The notes beneath the pieces were generated by a model, which ran no database searches, was not told where the DNA came from, and saw nothing but the letters and a program-made list of their open reading frames with translations. Positions 24,602-32,216 of a stretch of DNA of 32,216 bases are shown one piece after another; positions within the stretch are counted from its first letter, which is position 1, and each line of letters starts with the position of its first letter. The DNA lies in assembly GCA_049670505.1 (NCBI GenBank), contig JBATTK010000077.1, positions 1 through 32,216 of the forward strand, read 5' to 3'. Both the position numbers and the translations under genes were made by a program. Origin of the DNA: JBATTK01 sp049670505. Lineage in GTDB: Bacteria; Bacteroidota; Bacteroidia; Flavobacteriales; Flavobacteriaceae.

Positions 24602-25617
24602 TGGCTATTTAATTTTTTAATGTTCAGGAACACTTCAAATTCTTCCCCACTGTCCATAACGCTAAAAACATGCTCGTTGGGATATTTAAGTTGCAATCTC
24701 TTTTTGATGTTCTCCAGTCCTACACCACCAACTACATCTTTTTGCCGGTCGGCTTTACTGGTTGAATTCAATGTGGTGAAACGAATACTATTGCTACCCA
24801 CTTCCAAAATTATCTTGACAAAAGCATTTGGATTTGTACCAAAATCCCCGTGCTTGATACAGTTTTCGACAATTGGAATCAGAATCATAGGTTCGATGCT
24901 TTGGTCAGCTATTTCACCAATGACATCAAAATTAATGTCCACCTTTTCTTCTTGTGTTCCCTGAAACAGTTCAAAATACTTATTGATCTGCAAAATTTCG
25001 TTGTTTATCAAAACCTTTTCCTTTTGTCCCTCATAGATACTGTACCTTAAAAGGTCGGCAAGGTTCAATACCATTTTAGGTGTCTTATCGGATTTGATAA
25101 CGGACAATGAATAGATATTATTCAACGCGTTGAACAAAAAATGGGGATTTATCTGCGCTTTCAAGTACATTAGTTGAGCTTCATTGTGCTGATTAAGCAG
25201 AAGCTGTGCCTTCCTTTCCCGCTCTATTCGGTTTTCCAACACATGAAAAATAGTGCTTAACAACATGGCCAAAATCATGGTGACCGATACTACACGCTCT
25301 TCCCGGTAAACGGAACTCCCGGGAATCAAAGCATAATACTCCTGAAAATTAGGAACTACCAAATGCATTTTTAACAGGTAAAAGCACACAAAAAAGAGTA
25401 TTGACCATAGTGCATACCCCACATATTTTTTCTTTTCTAAACAACGGTTGACCGCAACATATCCATATAAATAATAGTGAATGGTAAGAATAGGAATTAT
25501 AACCAAGGTATGCCTGATGGCATACCCAATATCCAAATTATTCGCTTTAAATAGGGTAGCCGCTGTAAAATAGAGCACCCATAGCAGAATATGCAAGTAA
25601 ATACGGTTCATATGCAT
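24598..25617 (-). CDS. LytS-type sensor histidine kinase, second copy
   Basis: Start chosen at ATG 25617 (MHMNRIYLHILLW; ATG 25611 is equally good); the frame reaches 25650. About 339 residues: four membrane segments in the first 130, a short coiled coil, then the His_kinase core with the acceptor histidine in QINPHFLFNALNNIYSL, and HATPase motifs PMILIPIVENCIKHGDF and GVGLENIKKRLQLKYP. It lacks a visible extracellular sensor domain. It should phosphorylate the LytTR regulator downstream. The gap to the divergent gene at 25856 is about 240 bp. Confidence 0.94.
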   Translation of the reverse strand: MHMNRIYLHILLWVLYFTAATLFKANNLDIGYAIRHTLVIIPILTIHYYLYGYVAVNRCLEKKKYVGYALWSILFFVCFYLLKMHLVVPNFQEYYALIPGSSVYREERVVSVTMILAMLLSTIFHVLENRIERERKAQLLLNQHNEAQLMYLKAQINPHFLFNALNNIYSLSVIKSDKTPKMVLNLADLLRYSIYEGQKEKVLINNEILQINKYFELFQGTQEEKVDINFDVIGEIADQSIEPMILIPIVENCIKHGDFGTNPNAFVKIILEVGSNSIRFTTLNSTSKADRQKDVVGGVGLENIKKRLQLKYPNEHVFSVMDSGEEFEVFLNIKKLNSQ

Positions 25618-25855
25618 TGATATCGAATGGAAAAGTACACCATTTAGCATTAACCTTCAAGTGCTTTCAACGAACCGGGCCATACATTATATCAATGGTA
25701 TGATTTCATCAATAATTTGAAGATACGAGACCCATTTTAGGATTATCCCCGATTTTTAACCGTTGGTTGGAATTCTACTACCGTAGGTTGAATAGTTTTT
25801 TTAAAGCGACAGGGTGTTCCCAAATTTGCCACATAAACTTCGAAAAAATTATATT

Positions 25856-26584
25856 ATGAAAACTTTAAAAGCTGCCCCAATATTTTTAGGGCTTTTATTG
25901 ACCGTATTTATCTCCTGTGATCGGGAGGACAACAATTTTGGTGATGCCGCTCAAGTTACCGAAGAGGAAGCCCTTGAAATGGTGCAGACCTCCTTAATTT
26001 CCGATGCCTACGGCATGGATATCCAAGCAGAAGATGCTACGTCACTTGATGACGACACTACTTCAAAATCCGCCTACGAATGTGGCGTACTGAATTCAAA
26101 ATCAATGGTACGCAACAGTCTGCCCAATGCCACCATTACATTTACCCATTCCATAGACTATCTTTTTTCGTTGGTCTGTGATAACGGGGAGCCAAAGGCA
26201 TTTGCTATCGAGTTTGAAGGAAACGGTACGTATAATTCCCCAAGACTGGAGTCTGACGATACCATTAACTATGAAGCCGTACTAGGCAATATTGCAGAGC
26301 CCGGCACCCCTTATGTCTATAACGGCTCCTTTACCAGGGAAGGTACACAGACCACCCGTATTGCAGGAAGAACGAAGAATTTTGACAGTACCTTGTCCAT
26401 AGAAAGCAATACCGTTACCATCGATAAGGTCAGCAGAAAAATTTTGGGAGGTAGTGCCACATTCTCCTTGACCGGAACCCTTAGTACCGGAGAACCTTTT
26501 AGTTACACAGGAAGTGTAACCTTTAAAGGAAACGGGGCAGCTACTGTTGTGATCAACGGAAACACCTACGAAGTTCAAATCTAA
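25856..26584 (+). CDS. Hypothetical lipoprotein, beta-rich
   Basis: The ATG at 25856 gives 242 residues with a lipobox (LLLTVFISC, C22). The mature protein is acidic at first (EVTEEEALEMVQTSLISDA), then beta-rich with many Thr, Ser, Gly and Asn and repeated strands such as GNGTYNSPRLE, GGSATFSLTGTLSTGEPF and GSVTFKGNGAATVVINGN. Family not recognised; Bacteroidota lipoproteins with this design are often surface-exposed. It is the first gene of the exported cluster and is divergent from the second LytS/LytTR pair. Confidence 0.75.
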   Translation: MKTLKAAPIFLGLLLTVFISCDREDNNFGDAAQVTEEEALEMVQTSLISDAYGMDIQAEDATSLDDDTTSKSAYECGVLNSKSMVRNSLPNATITFTHSIDYLFSLVCDNGEPKAFAIEFEGNGTYNSPRLESDDTINYEAVLGNIAEPGTPYVYNGSFTREGTQTTRIAGRTKNFDSTLSIESNTVTIDKVSRKILGGSATFSLTGTLSTGEPFSYTGSVTFKGNGAATVVINGNTYEVQI

Positions 26585-26690
26585 AAACTTGATGGGTCGT
26601 AATTGAAGCATTGGAAAGCTGGTCGGTTCGCTCTGGCCGGTTTCCCATTATAAGGGAAGTCGTACGACTATTAACTTTAAACAATTATTT

Positions 26691-27275
26691 ATGAAAAAAA
26701 TCATCTTTACTCTCGCTATACCCCTTTTATTTTTCCTCTTTACGTTTCAGAGTGAAGCACAGGTAGTAAGAAGGCACAAGGCGCGCGTTGTTTCGGGTAA
26801 ACCAGCCGTCAACATAGCCAGACAACACATCCGGACCAAAAGAAGGGTCAGAAGAAGAACCTATCGAAGAATCACCAGAAGGACCCTCAATACCTTGCCG
26901 GGCGGTACAAGGGCCTTGGTCTATAGAAACGTCAATTATTATCCGGTAAACGGGTTCTATTTTGTAAAACAGAACGCCGCTTATATAAGCGTACTGCCGC
27001 CCGTTGGTTTCAGGTTGGCGGTTATTCCATGGAGCTATACCAGATTGGTCGTTGCCAAGCGCACCTATTTCTATGCCAATGGGCTTTATTATGTACAGTC
27101 CAAAAACCAATATGAGATTGTAACGCCGCCTGTTGGGGCCAAAATCCCAGAACTTCCCGAAGGATATGCGGAAGTCGATATTGGCGGTCATACCTATTAT
27201 TCCTTTGATGATACTTTATATAAGTCTTCGGATGAGGGTTACCAACTGGTGGGATTTCTTGACAACGGATCATAG
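26691..27275 (+). CDS. DUF6515 family exported protein
   Basis: A 194-residue protein with a signal peptide (IIFTLAIPLLFFLFTF, cleavage near SEA-Q), then a very basic stretch (about 40-75, KRRVRRRTYRRITRRT), then two or three repeated beta units with the pattern YYPVNGFYFVKQNAAY, TYFYANGLYYVQSKNQY and TYYSFDDTLYKSSDEG, each followed by VLPPVGFR or VTPPVGAK. These repeats are the DUF6515 signature. The function is unknown; it is periplasmic or outer-membrane associated. Second gene of the exported cluster. Confidence 0.8.
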   Translation: MKKIIFTLAIPLLFFLFTFQSEAQVVRRHKARVVSGKPAVNIARQHIRTKRRVRRRTYRRITRRTLNTLPGGTRALVYRNVNYYPVNGFYFVKQNAAYISVLPPVGFRLAVIPWSYTRLVVAKRTYFYANGLYYVQSKNQYEIVTPPVGAKIPELPEGYAEVDIGGHTYYSFDDTLYKSSDEGYQLVGFLDNGS

Positions 27276-27356
27276 GTCCATACGATGGATTCCCCTTTTG
27301 ATTCAAGTAAGACTATAGGTAGCAAGGATAATTTTAAACCTTAAAAACACAGGAAA

Positions 27357-27752
27357 ATGAAAAAATTTGCCAAAAACGGATGGCTGTTAGTATTCCTGAT
27401 CATGTCCCTTTATACCGTAAAGGCACAAAGGGTATTTGAATTTGTTCCGAAAGACCCCTTGCAGCGGTCTGAAAAAGTGACCCGTTGGATGAGCGAGAAA
27501 TGGGGTCTTGATTCCTTACAAGAATCCAAATTAAGGGGTATCAATGAAAAATATGCTAAACTGATGCAGCCCATTCTAGAATCTAAAGGGCAACCGATGG
27601 ATAAATTCAACGATGCGGAAACGTTGATTGGAGATAGGATAATCGAGACCAAGGCATTGTTGGCGGAAAAGCAATGGGTTGCAATAGTGGAAAGATGCCG
27701 TATTTGGAAGCCTAAGATCGAAATAATCTTTGAGAAGTTTTTGGGTAAGTAA
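27357..27752 (+). CDS. Exported small helical protein, Spy/LTxxQ-like
   Basis: A 131-residue protein with a signal peptide (NGWLLVFLIMSLYTVKA-Q). The mature part is helical, with charged helices (SEKVTRWMSEKWGLDSLQES, then KLRGINEKYAKLMQPILES) and a Trp near the end (IWKPKIEIIF). The pattern and size recall periplasmic Spy-like proteins, but the LTxxQ motif itself is weak (LDSLQESKL). Third gene of the cluster; the next gene starts 35 bp after its stop. Confidence 0.7.
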   Translation: MKKFAKNGWLLVFLIMSLYTVKAQRVFEFVPKDPLQRSEKVTRWMSEKWGLDSLQESKLRGINEKYAKLMQPILESKGQPMDKFNDAETLIGDRIIETKALLAEKQWVAIVERCRIWKPKIEIIFEKFLGK

Positions 27753-27786
27753 ATGAAATAAGTCTAAAGACCTGTAAAACTAGGAC

Positions 27787-28713
27787 ATGAAAAATAGGAT
27801 TATAACCGCATTGGTGTCGATACTTTTGTTTTCCTGTGAAAAGGATAGGGAAGATGTAATGCCAGAGGAAATAATTGAAGATACCGCATCCGAAGTGTTT
27901 AAAATACCTGTAGTGGTTCATGTGGTCCATTTTGGGGAAGCCATCGGCGTCGGAGCCAATATTTCGTATAATCAGGTCGCATCCCAGATTGAGGTGCTGA
28001 ACGAAGATTTTAGGCGCAAAGCAGGTTCGAATGGAAATGATTCGAACCATCGAGGGGTCGATACCGAAATCGAGTTTTACCTAGCGGAAGTTGACCCTTT
28101 GGGCCAACGGCTAGAGGAACCGGGCATGGATCGTATTGACGGGGGTCGTCCTGAATGGCCCAAGGGATTTTTTAGAAACCCTATAGAAACGATTCTAAAG
28201 CCTTCAACAATTTGGAATCCCAATAAATATCTGAACATTTGGACGGTCAATTTCGGAGGGTTCATAAGTAGAGACCTCTTGGGCTATGCCCAGTTTCCCG
28301 ACCGTTCAGGCTTGGAGGGGCTGGCATCGGCCGGGGGTAGTGCCGATACGGACGGTATCGTCATCGGTTTCAAATATTTTGGAAGTTCCCAAAAAGGGAA
28401 TTTTTCAGGGCTCAATCCACCTTATGACTTGGGCAGAACTACGACCCATGAGGTCGGTCATTGGCTAGGGCTTAGACATATTTGGGGGGACGGTGACTGT
28501 TCGGCAGATGATTATTGTGAAGATACCCCAATGGCCTCTACGCCTAGTTATGGCTGCCCTATTGGAAAGACCACTTGCAGCTCAGGCGATATGATCGAGA
28601 ATTATATGGATTATTCCGACGATGTGTGTATGAGCGTATTTACCCGAGACCAAAAAGAGCGGATGTTGATGGTTTTGAAAAATAGCCCAAGAAGAAAGGA
28701 ATTGGTAGAATAG
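27787..28713 (+). CDS. M43 (pappalysin/cytophagalysin-like) zinc metalloprotease lipoprotein
   Basis: A 308-residue lipoprotein (lipobox LLFSC, C17). The metzincin zinc motif is complete: HEVGHWLGLRH (221-231, HExxHxxGxxH), followed by the acidic HIWGDGDC and the Met-turn in ENYMDYSDD (M274). Cysteines around 238-264 (GDC...YC...GC...TTC) are typical of the M43 catalytic domain. It cleaves proteins outside the cell or at the surface; the specificity is unknown. Cytophagalysin relatives lack the C-terminal secretion domain here, so it is more likely anchored by its lipid. Fourth gene of the cluster. Confidence 0.93.
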   Translation: MKNRIITALVSILLFSCEKDREDVMPEEIIEDTASEVFKIPVVVHVVHFGEAIGVGANISYNQVASQIEVLNEDFRRKAGSNGNDSNHRGVDTEIEFYLAEVDPLGQRLEEPGMDRIDGGRPEWPKGFFRNPIETILKPSTIWNPNKYLNIWTVNFGGFISRDLLGYAQFPDRSGLEGLASAGGSADTDGIVIGFKYFGSSQKGNFSGLNPPYDLGRTTTHEVGHWLGLRHIWGDGDCSADDYCEDTPMASTPSYGCPIGKTTCSSGDMIENYMDYSDDVCMSVFTRDQKERMLMVLKNSPRRKELVE

Positions 28714-28771
28714 AAACGTTCACTAAGAATATGTTTCCCTTTTGAGCAATCTGCGGATTGTATTTAAATAA

Positions 28772-28933
28772 TGAACTAATTTAAACTTTTTCCATTGGCT
28801 AAAAAATTGCCCTTTTGCACCCATTTTTTGTCTTTTTTTTCTTCCGTAGCCCTGCTATGCAACTCAAAAATGCTTTCAAATGGACACAAAATGACTAATT
28901 TTCGCTTCAAAGAAAAAAGTTTAAATGAGTTCA
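28772..28933. repeat. Palindromic intergenic element, copy B
   Basis: The left end TGAACTAATTTAAACTTTTT pairs with the right end AAAAAGTTTAAATGAGTTCA, and the arms stay complementary, with mismatches, down to the central hairpin TAGC-CCT-GCTA (28847-28857). The length is 162 bp. Sequence blocks such as TTTTGCACCCA, GACACAAAATGA and ATTTTCGCTTC parallel copy A at 1843-2005. The element sits between the M43 protease gene and the small membrane ORF. Confidence 0.65.
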
Positions 28934-28951
28934 ATAAGTAGAAGATTTAAA

Positions 28952-29101
28952 ATGACGGATGTTTATATTTTAGGGATTGTGTTATTGGCCAGCCTTGTTT
29001 GGTATATAAAAGGGTATATGGACAAAAAAAAGGCTTCGATAAAAAAGAAGAAGGATTTGAAACCCATTGATGCCGATGAATCTAGCTCAAAACTGTTTTA
29101 A
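28952..29101 (+). CDS. Small single-pass membrane protein (49 residues)
   Basis: Starting at ATG 28952: one membrane segment (VYILGIVLLASLVWYIKGY) and a cytosolic tail rich in Lys (KKKASIKKKKDLK) that ends in DADESSSKLF. An ATG at 28925 would extend it by nine residues but lies in the palindromic element's arm. The next gene starts 20 bp after the stop, so the two are co-transcribed. Not recognised. Confidence 0.55.
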   Translation: MTDVYILGIVLLASLVWYIKGYMDKKKASIKKKKDLKPIDADESSSKLF

Positions 29102-29121
29102 GGAATTAAAGTTTAAGCACT

Positions 29122-30507
29122 ATGAAAACCGTTCAATGTATTGTATTGGCAATTTTTCAGAATCTCGTAGCGCAAATGCCACCGGAGAATCCATATCTTG
29201 TAGACTCTCCTTTTTCAGCGGTACACAATGGTAGCTATCGGCAAGGCTATACCGATCTGGCGGGGCCTAGGACCAACGATAGCATCAACACTATGTTTGC
29301 CCAGACACCTAAGGATAGGGTATCTCCATGGCTATTGTATTCGGAGGCCTATCCGGACGGAAGCCATACCCTTTGGGGCAGTACCAGCACACATATCTTT
29401 AAGGCCATTTCCACCGAAAACGAATTTAAGGTTATCAGCGAATATCGAATCGATAAAAATCCTTGGATCAATGACCTGAGTTGGTCTTTATTGTTATTGG
29501 AAAACCGCAAAGTTTTGACCTATGACGAGAATTTTTTATTCCTGTTCGGGGAGGCTGACCCGGAAGAACCTCGCTCAGAAATTATATTGCTCAACAAAAT
29601 AGAGATGCCGAGGCAAATTAAATCACTTTCCAAACTATGTAGGTTGTATGACGGTAACATTGCTTTTGCTTCAAGGGACGGGCTCATTGGTATTATCGAT
29701 TCGCGGGATTTCACCCTTAAATCCACCTATCAGATTCCTTTAAAACGTGGGGAAAAGGCCTATCATAATGACTATGCCGCCGATGAAGAAGGAAATATTT
29801 ATATTTCCACGACGAAAAAAATGCTTTCTATACAATGGAATGGAAAAATAATCGTACCCAAATGGGAAGTTTATATGGATTTCGGAGGGAACCGATTCCA
29901 GGGAATCGGCACTACGCCCACTCTTTTGGGTTCTGGGGAAAATGACAAACTGGTCTGTGTGGTAGATAGTCAAAAGCCAGCTCGGATGCTGGCTTTCTGG
30001 CGCGATGATATCCCCTCCGATTGGGACGGCATAATAGGTGAGAACATACGTTTGGCAGCAGTTGTGGAACTGCCGAATTCCAGACCGGCCGGTAAATTAA
30101 TGGCAGCCATAGAGAATTCGCCTACCGCTTATGGATATGAAATTGCCTGTGCCCAATACAACGGTTTCTTAGGACAATCCTGTAATACCAAAAAAGGAGT
30201 ATTCAAATTAAAATGGGATACCGAAGAAAATCTCATGAAGATAGTCTGGCATCGCAACGATATTAATTTGAACAATGTTCTGGTCTACAGTACCAAGACC
30301 AACAGCTTATATGGCTCCGGACGCGAAAATGACTGTAGTTATTATTACTATACATTGGATTGGGATACCGGCTATACTATACGCAGAGATTTATTGGGTG
30401 ATGATAAGCGATTTGACGACCCCGGTAATGCCAATGTTATAGGACCGGATGGAAGCATTACGTATAATTCAAAGAAATGTTTGGTAAGAATAATGCCGAG
30501 GCGTTAA
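29122..30507 (+). CDS. Exported beta-propeller-like hypothetical protein
   Basis: A 461-residue protein with a short signal peptide (VLAIFQNLVA-Q). The body is full of short strands with blade-like turns: WGSTSTHIFKAISTENEFK, DGNIAFASRDGLIGIIDSR, DEEGNIYISTTKKMLSIQWN and VFKLKWDTEENLMKIVWHR, which fits a six- or seven-bladed propeller. No catalytic motif is visible. No PorSS C-terminal sorting domain is present. Location is periplasmic or outside the cell. It is the last gene of the exported cluster; a short hairpin (AATTAC/GTAATT, 30517-30536) follows. Family not recognised. Confidence 0.75.
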   Translation: MKTVQCIVLAIFQNLVAQMPPENPYLVDSPFSAVHNGSYRQGYTDLAGPRTNDSINTMFAQTPKDRVSPWLLYSEAYPDGSHTLWGSTSTHIFKAISTENEFKVISEYRIDKNPWINDLSWSLLLLENRKVLTYDENFLFLFGEADPEEPRSEIILLNKIEMPRQIKSLSKLCRLYDGNIAFASRDGLIGIIDSRDFTLKSTYQIPLKRGEKAYHNDYAADEEGNIYISTTKKMLSIQWNGKIIVPKWEVYMDFGGNRFQGIGTTPTLLGSGENDKLVCVVDSQKPARMLAFWRDDIPSDWDGIIGENIRLAAVVELPNSRPAGKLMAAIENSPTAYGYEIACAQYNGFLGQSCNTKKGVFKLKWDTEENLMKIVWHRNDINLNNVLVYSTKTNSLYGSGRENDCSYYYYTLDWDTGYTIRRDLLGDDKRFDDPGNANVIGPDGSITYNSKKCLVRIMPRR

Positions 30508-30641
30508 TTATTTACCAATTACCGAGATCCGTAATTAGCGGTGTACAATTTATGTTTTTTATTTACCTATCCTCGCAGACCATTTTTGTAATTTACGTAT
30601 TGAAATAAAAAAAATATTGGGCAGTCCCATAATACGGCCTG

Positions 30642-31163
30642 TTAAAAGATCAGATCAAGAAAAAAGCAAAAGTCCTTCAAAACCTTCTTTTTGTGAGACC
30701 CATATCTTTTTATTTTATTCGTTTGAAACCACAATATTTTTTCAATAGCCCTATTCTTCAAAGATTGTTTCTTTAGAAACTTCCAGAATAATTCTTTATC
30801 AGAGAATATACCACAACCTGTTGATTCATATTAGAACAACAATATATTTTTTGGTGTGGACAAACAATACAAAGAAATAAGTATTGGTGAATGCCAATTA
30901 CGACGAAAATCCAAGACATACGCAATCAGTCTTTCGAATGTAACAAACAAAGGTGATAGCCCGGATATGTCGGAAATATTATAGCCCGTCGGGTTTGTAC
31001 TACTGTCCTGTCGGAAATGTTTATTTATTCGGCGGGAATGTTCTAATCCTTCCGGTGTTGCCCATGCTATCTTTGTATCTGGTAACATTACGATATGACA
31101 GCTTTTCATTGAAACATTTGCCCCATATGAAATAGTATTGCTTCACAGTAATGTAGCTGCCAT
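30642..31163 (-). pseudogene. Decayed gene with two in-frame stops, not recognised
   Basis: A single minus-strand frame of 174 codons runs from ATG 31163 to TAA 30642-30644, broken by TGA at 31143-31145 (codon 7) and TAA at 30831-30833. Between the stops it reads with coding-like composition (SNTISYGANVSMKSCHIVM, KIAWATPEGLEHSRRINKHF, FVTFERLIAYVLDFRRNW), and past the second stop it continues GCGIFSDKELFWKFLKKQSL. Length of the frame against only two stops in AT-rich DNA argues for a former gene. No family signature is clear, and chance remains possible. The rest of the 886-bp gap (30508-31393) shows nothing else. Confidence 0.4.
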
Positions 31164-31393
31164 TTTGTAGTAGTTAAACAATCGACTATTATTATTTATT
31201 AGTCTTTCAAATGTTTAAACCTTAAATCCCCAAAAATAATGAATACCTATTTTAGAATTTCAACCTCTTATGCTTGGTTTTTCTATTCTCATCGGTAACC
31301 ACAAGCACTACGATGCCCGGAAACCTGTTGAAGAGGACGGGCTTAGCCTGCAAATAAAGAATTACAATAACAAAATAAATCTTGTTGAGCACA

Positions 31394-31990
31394 ATGATTG
31401 TACTATTGGATAATGGCCATGGCGGACTGGTCAATGGAAAATATCAAACTCTTGGCAAGAGAAGTCCAAAATGGGCAGATGGCTCCCAATTATACGAAGG
31501 GGAATTTAATAGAGCCATTGTTAATGGTATTGTCCAAGCACTTACCCGATTGAAGATTCCATATGTCAACATAGCTCCCGAATATCGTGATGTCAGCTTG
31601 GCGACTAGAATGAAAAGGGCAAATGAATATTCTGCCGGCAGTAGTTTCTATCTAAGCGTACATTCCAATGCCGGTGGTGGCCATGGGTCTGAAATATTTA
31701 CATCGCCGGGAGATACAAAAAGCGATAAAATTGCAAGCCTGTTTGGAGAAGAATTCAAAAAAGAATTTCCGGAAAGAACATTGCGGACAGATTATACCGA
31801 TGGTGATTTGGACAAGGAGAGACGTTTTTATGTACTTACGAGAACTAAGATGCCGGCTATTCTAACAGAGAGCTTTTTTATGGACAATGAGGAGGAATGT
31901 AAAAGCATTTTGATGACCAAAGAAGGTAGGGAAAGGGTTATTGCGTATCATATAAACGCCATTATGGAAGTGCAACAAAAATTATTTTAA
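31394..31990 (+). CDS. N-acetylmuramoyl-L-alanine amidase (Amidase_3)
   Basis: The ATG at 31394 gives 198 residues; a TTG twelve bases upstream is possible. The zinc ligands are visible: H9 in DNGHGG, E37 in EGEFNR and H90 in SVHSNAGGG, with the catalytic E159 in LTESFFM. It cuts the bond between MurNAc and the stem peptide. No signal peptide is visible, so it may be cytosolic before release, like a phage- or secretion-type lysin (endolysin-like forms of this subgroup open MIVLLDNGHGG), or exported by another route. A lipoprotein-like frame follows 23 bp later and is probably in the same operon. Confidence 0.88.
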   Translation: MIVLLDNGHGGLVNGKYQTLGKRSPKWADGSQLYEGEFNRAIVNGIVQALTRLKIPYVNIAPEYRDVSLATRMKRANEYSAGSSFYLSVHSNAGGGHGSEIFTSPGDTKSDKIASLFGEEFKKEFPERTLRTDYTDGDLDKERRFYVLTRTKMPAILTESFFMDNEEECKSILMTKEGRERVIAYHINAIMEVQQKLF

Positions 31991-32013
31991 GAACAATAAT
32001 AAACTAGAAAAAT

Positions 32014-32216
32014 ATGAAAGCTATTCAAATTACATCAGTGGGCGTGCTGCTCCTGTTTTTTTCAATTTTAAGTTCTTGTGGAGCTGTTAAAACAGCGGTA
32101 TTTGACCAGTATTCCTACCAAAAAGCCATCGAAATTAAGGTAGATGCTTCAAATCTGATCGAGAAATCAACAGGCCCTTATTAACAATATTCAAAAGAGG
32201 CGGATTATTTATTAAT
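32014..32216 (+). pseudogene. Lipoprotein gene with in-frame stop, cut by the window end
   Basis: ATG 32014 opens a lipoprotein (VGVLLLFFSILSSC, C22) of 56 codons, ending VDASNLIEKSTGPY at TAA 32182-32184. The same frame continues QYSKEADYLL to the window end with the same helical, acidic character, so a longer protein seems to have been cut by a nonsense codon. Alternatives are a genuine short lipoprotein, or a base-call error in TAA. Confidence 0.5.

Noticed and set aside
26727..27191. Minus-strand frame of 154 codons within the DUF6515 gene
   Set aside because: Antisense shadow; the plus-strand frame has a signal peptide and the family repeats.

Overview
The window looks like chromosomal DNA of a marine-type Flavobacteriaceae (Bacteroidota). 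The evidence is AT-rich sequence with almost no Shine-Dalgarno signals, two perfect TAnnTTTG -7 boxes, many short lipoproteins (LxxC lipoboxes), two LytS/LytTR two-component pairs, a CarboxypepD_reg/beta-barrel outer-membrane protein, an FtsX-like permease, DUF6515, YHYH and cytophagalysin-like M43 proteins. There is no rRNA, tRNA, CRISPR array, intact transposase or phage gene.

Layout. 1-2800: accessory-looking DNA. Two TTG-started orphan genes converge on a long inverted repeat that resembles an integron attC site. They are followed by about 1 kb without a convincing gene, which holds a 163-bp palindromic element and a cluster of hairpins. 2800-5750: an ECF sigma factor, a likely anti-sigma factor, a Spy/CpxP-like protein, an EF-hand protein and a SCO1-type thioredoxin lipoprotein. 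5747-7616: YwqK-type and YHYH lipoproteins plus a tiny secreted/membrane ORF. 7651-14891: FtsX-like permease, then a LytTR regulator and its LytS kinase, with a divergent outer-membrane beta-barrel protein. 15207-19161: a zinc peptidase, a beta-lactamase-fold hydrolase, a small membrane protein followed by a nonsense-interrupted membrane ORF, and an NAD-dependent epimerase. 19432-20511: a MetR-like DNA-binding domain fused to a SAM methyltransferase, divergent from the epimerase. 21629-23612: an alkylation-repair cluster in which Ada is split into an AraC-HTH/MGMT gene and a stand-alone Ada metal-binding domain, with a 2-oxoglutarate/Fe(II) oxygenase between them. 23882-25617: second LytTR/LytS pair. 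25856-30507: a run of exported proteins on the other strand (lipoprotein, DUF6515, Spy-like helical protein, M43 protease, small membrane protein, beta-propeller-like protein). 30508-32216: a decayed gene, an N-acetylmuramoyl-L-alanine amidase, and a lipoprotein gene with an in-frame stop near the window end.

The most notable items are: the MetR-HTH/methyltransferase fusion with a perfect inverted repeat upstream; the split Ada operon with a lost zinc/acceptor-region cysteine; a two-copy family of roughly 162-bp whole-element palindromes; the attC-like junction; and three reading frames that run on cleanly past in-frame stops. All family assignments come from reading motifs; no database search was possible.
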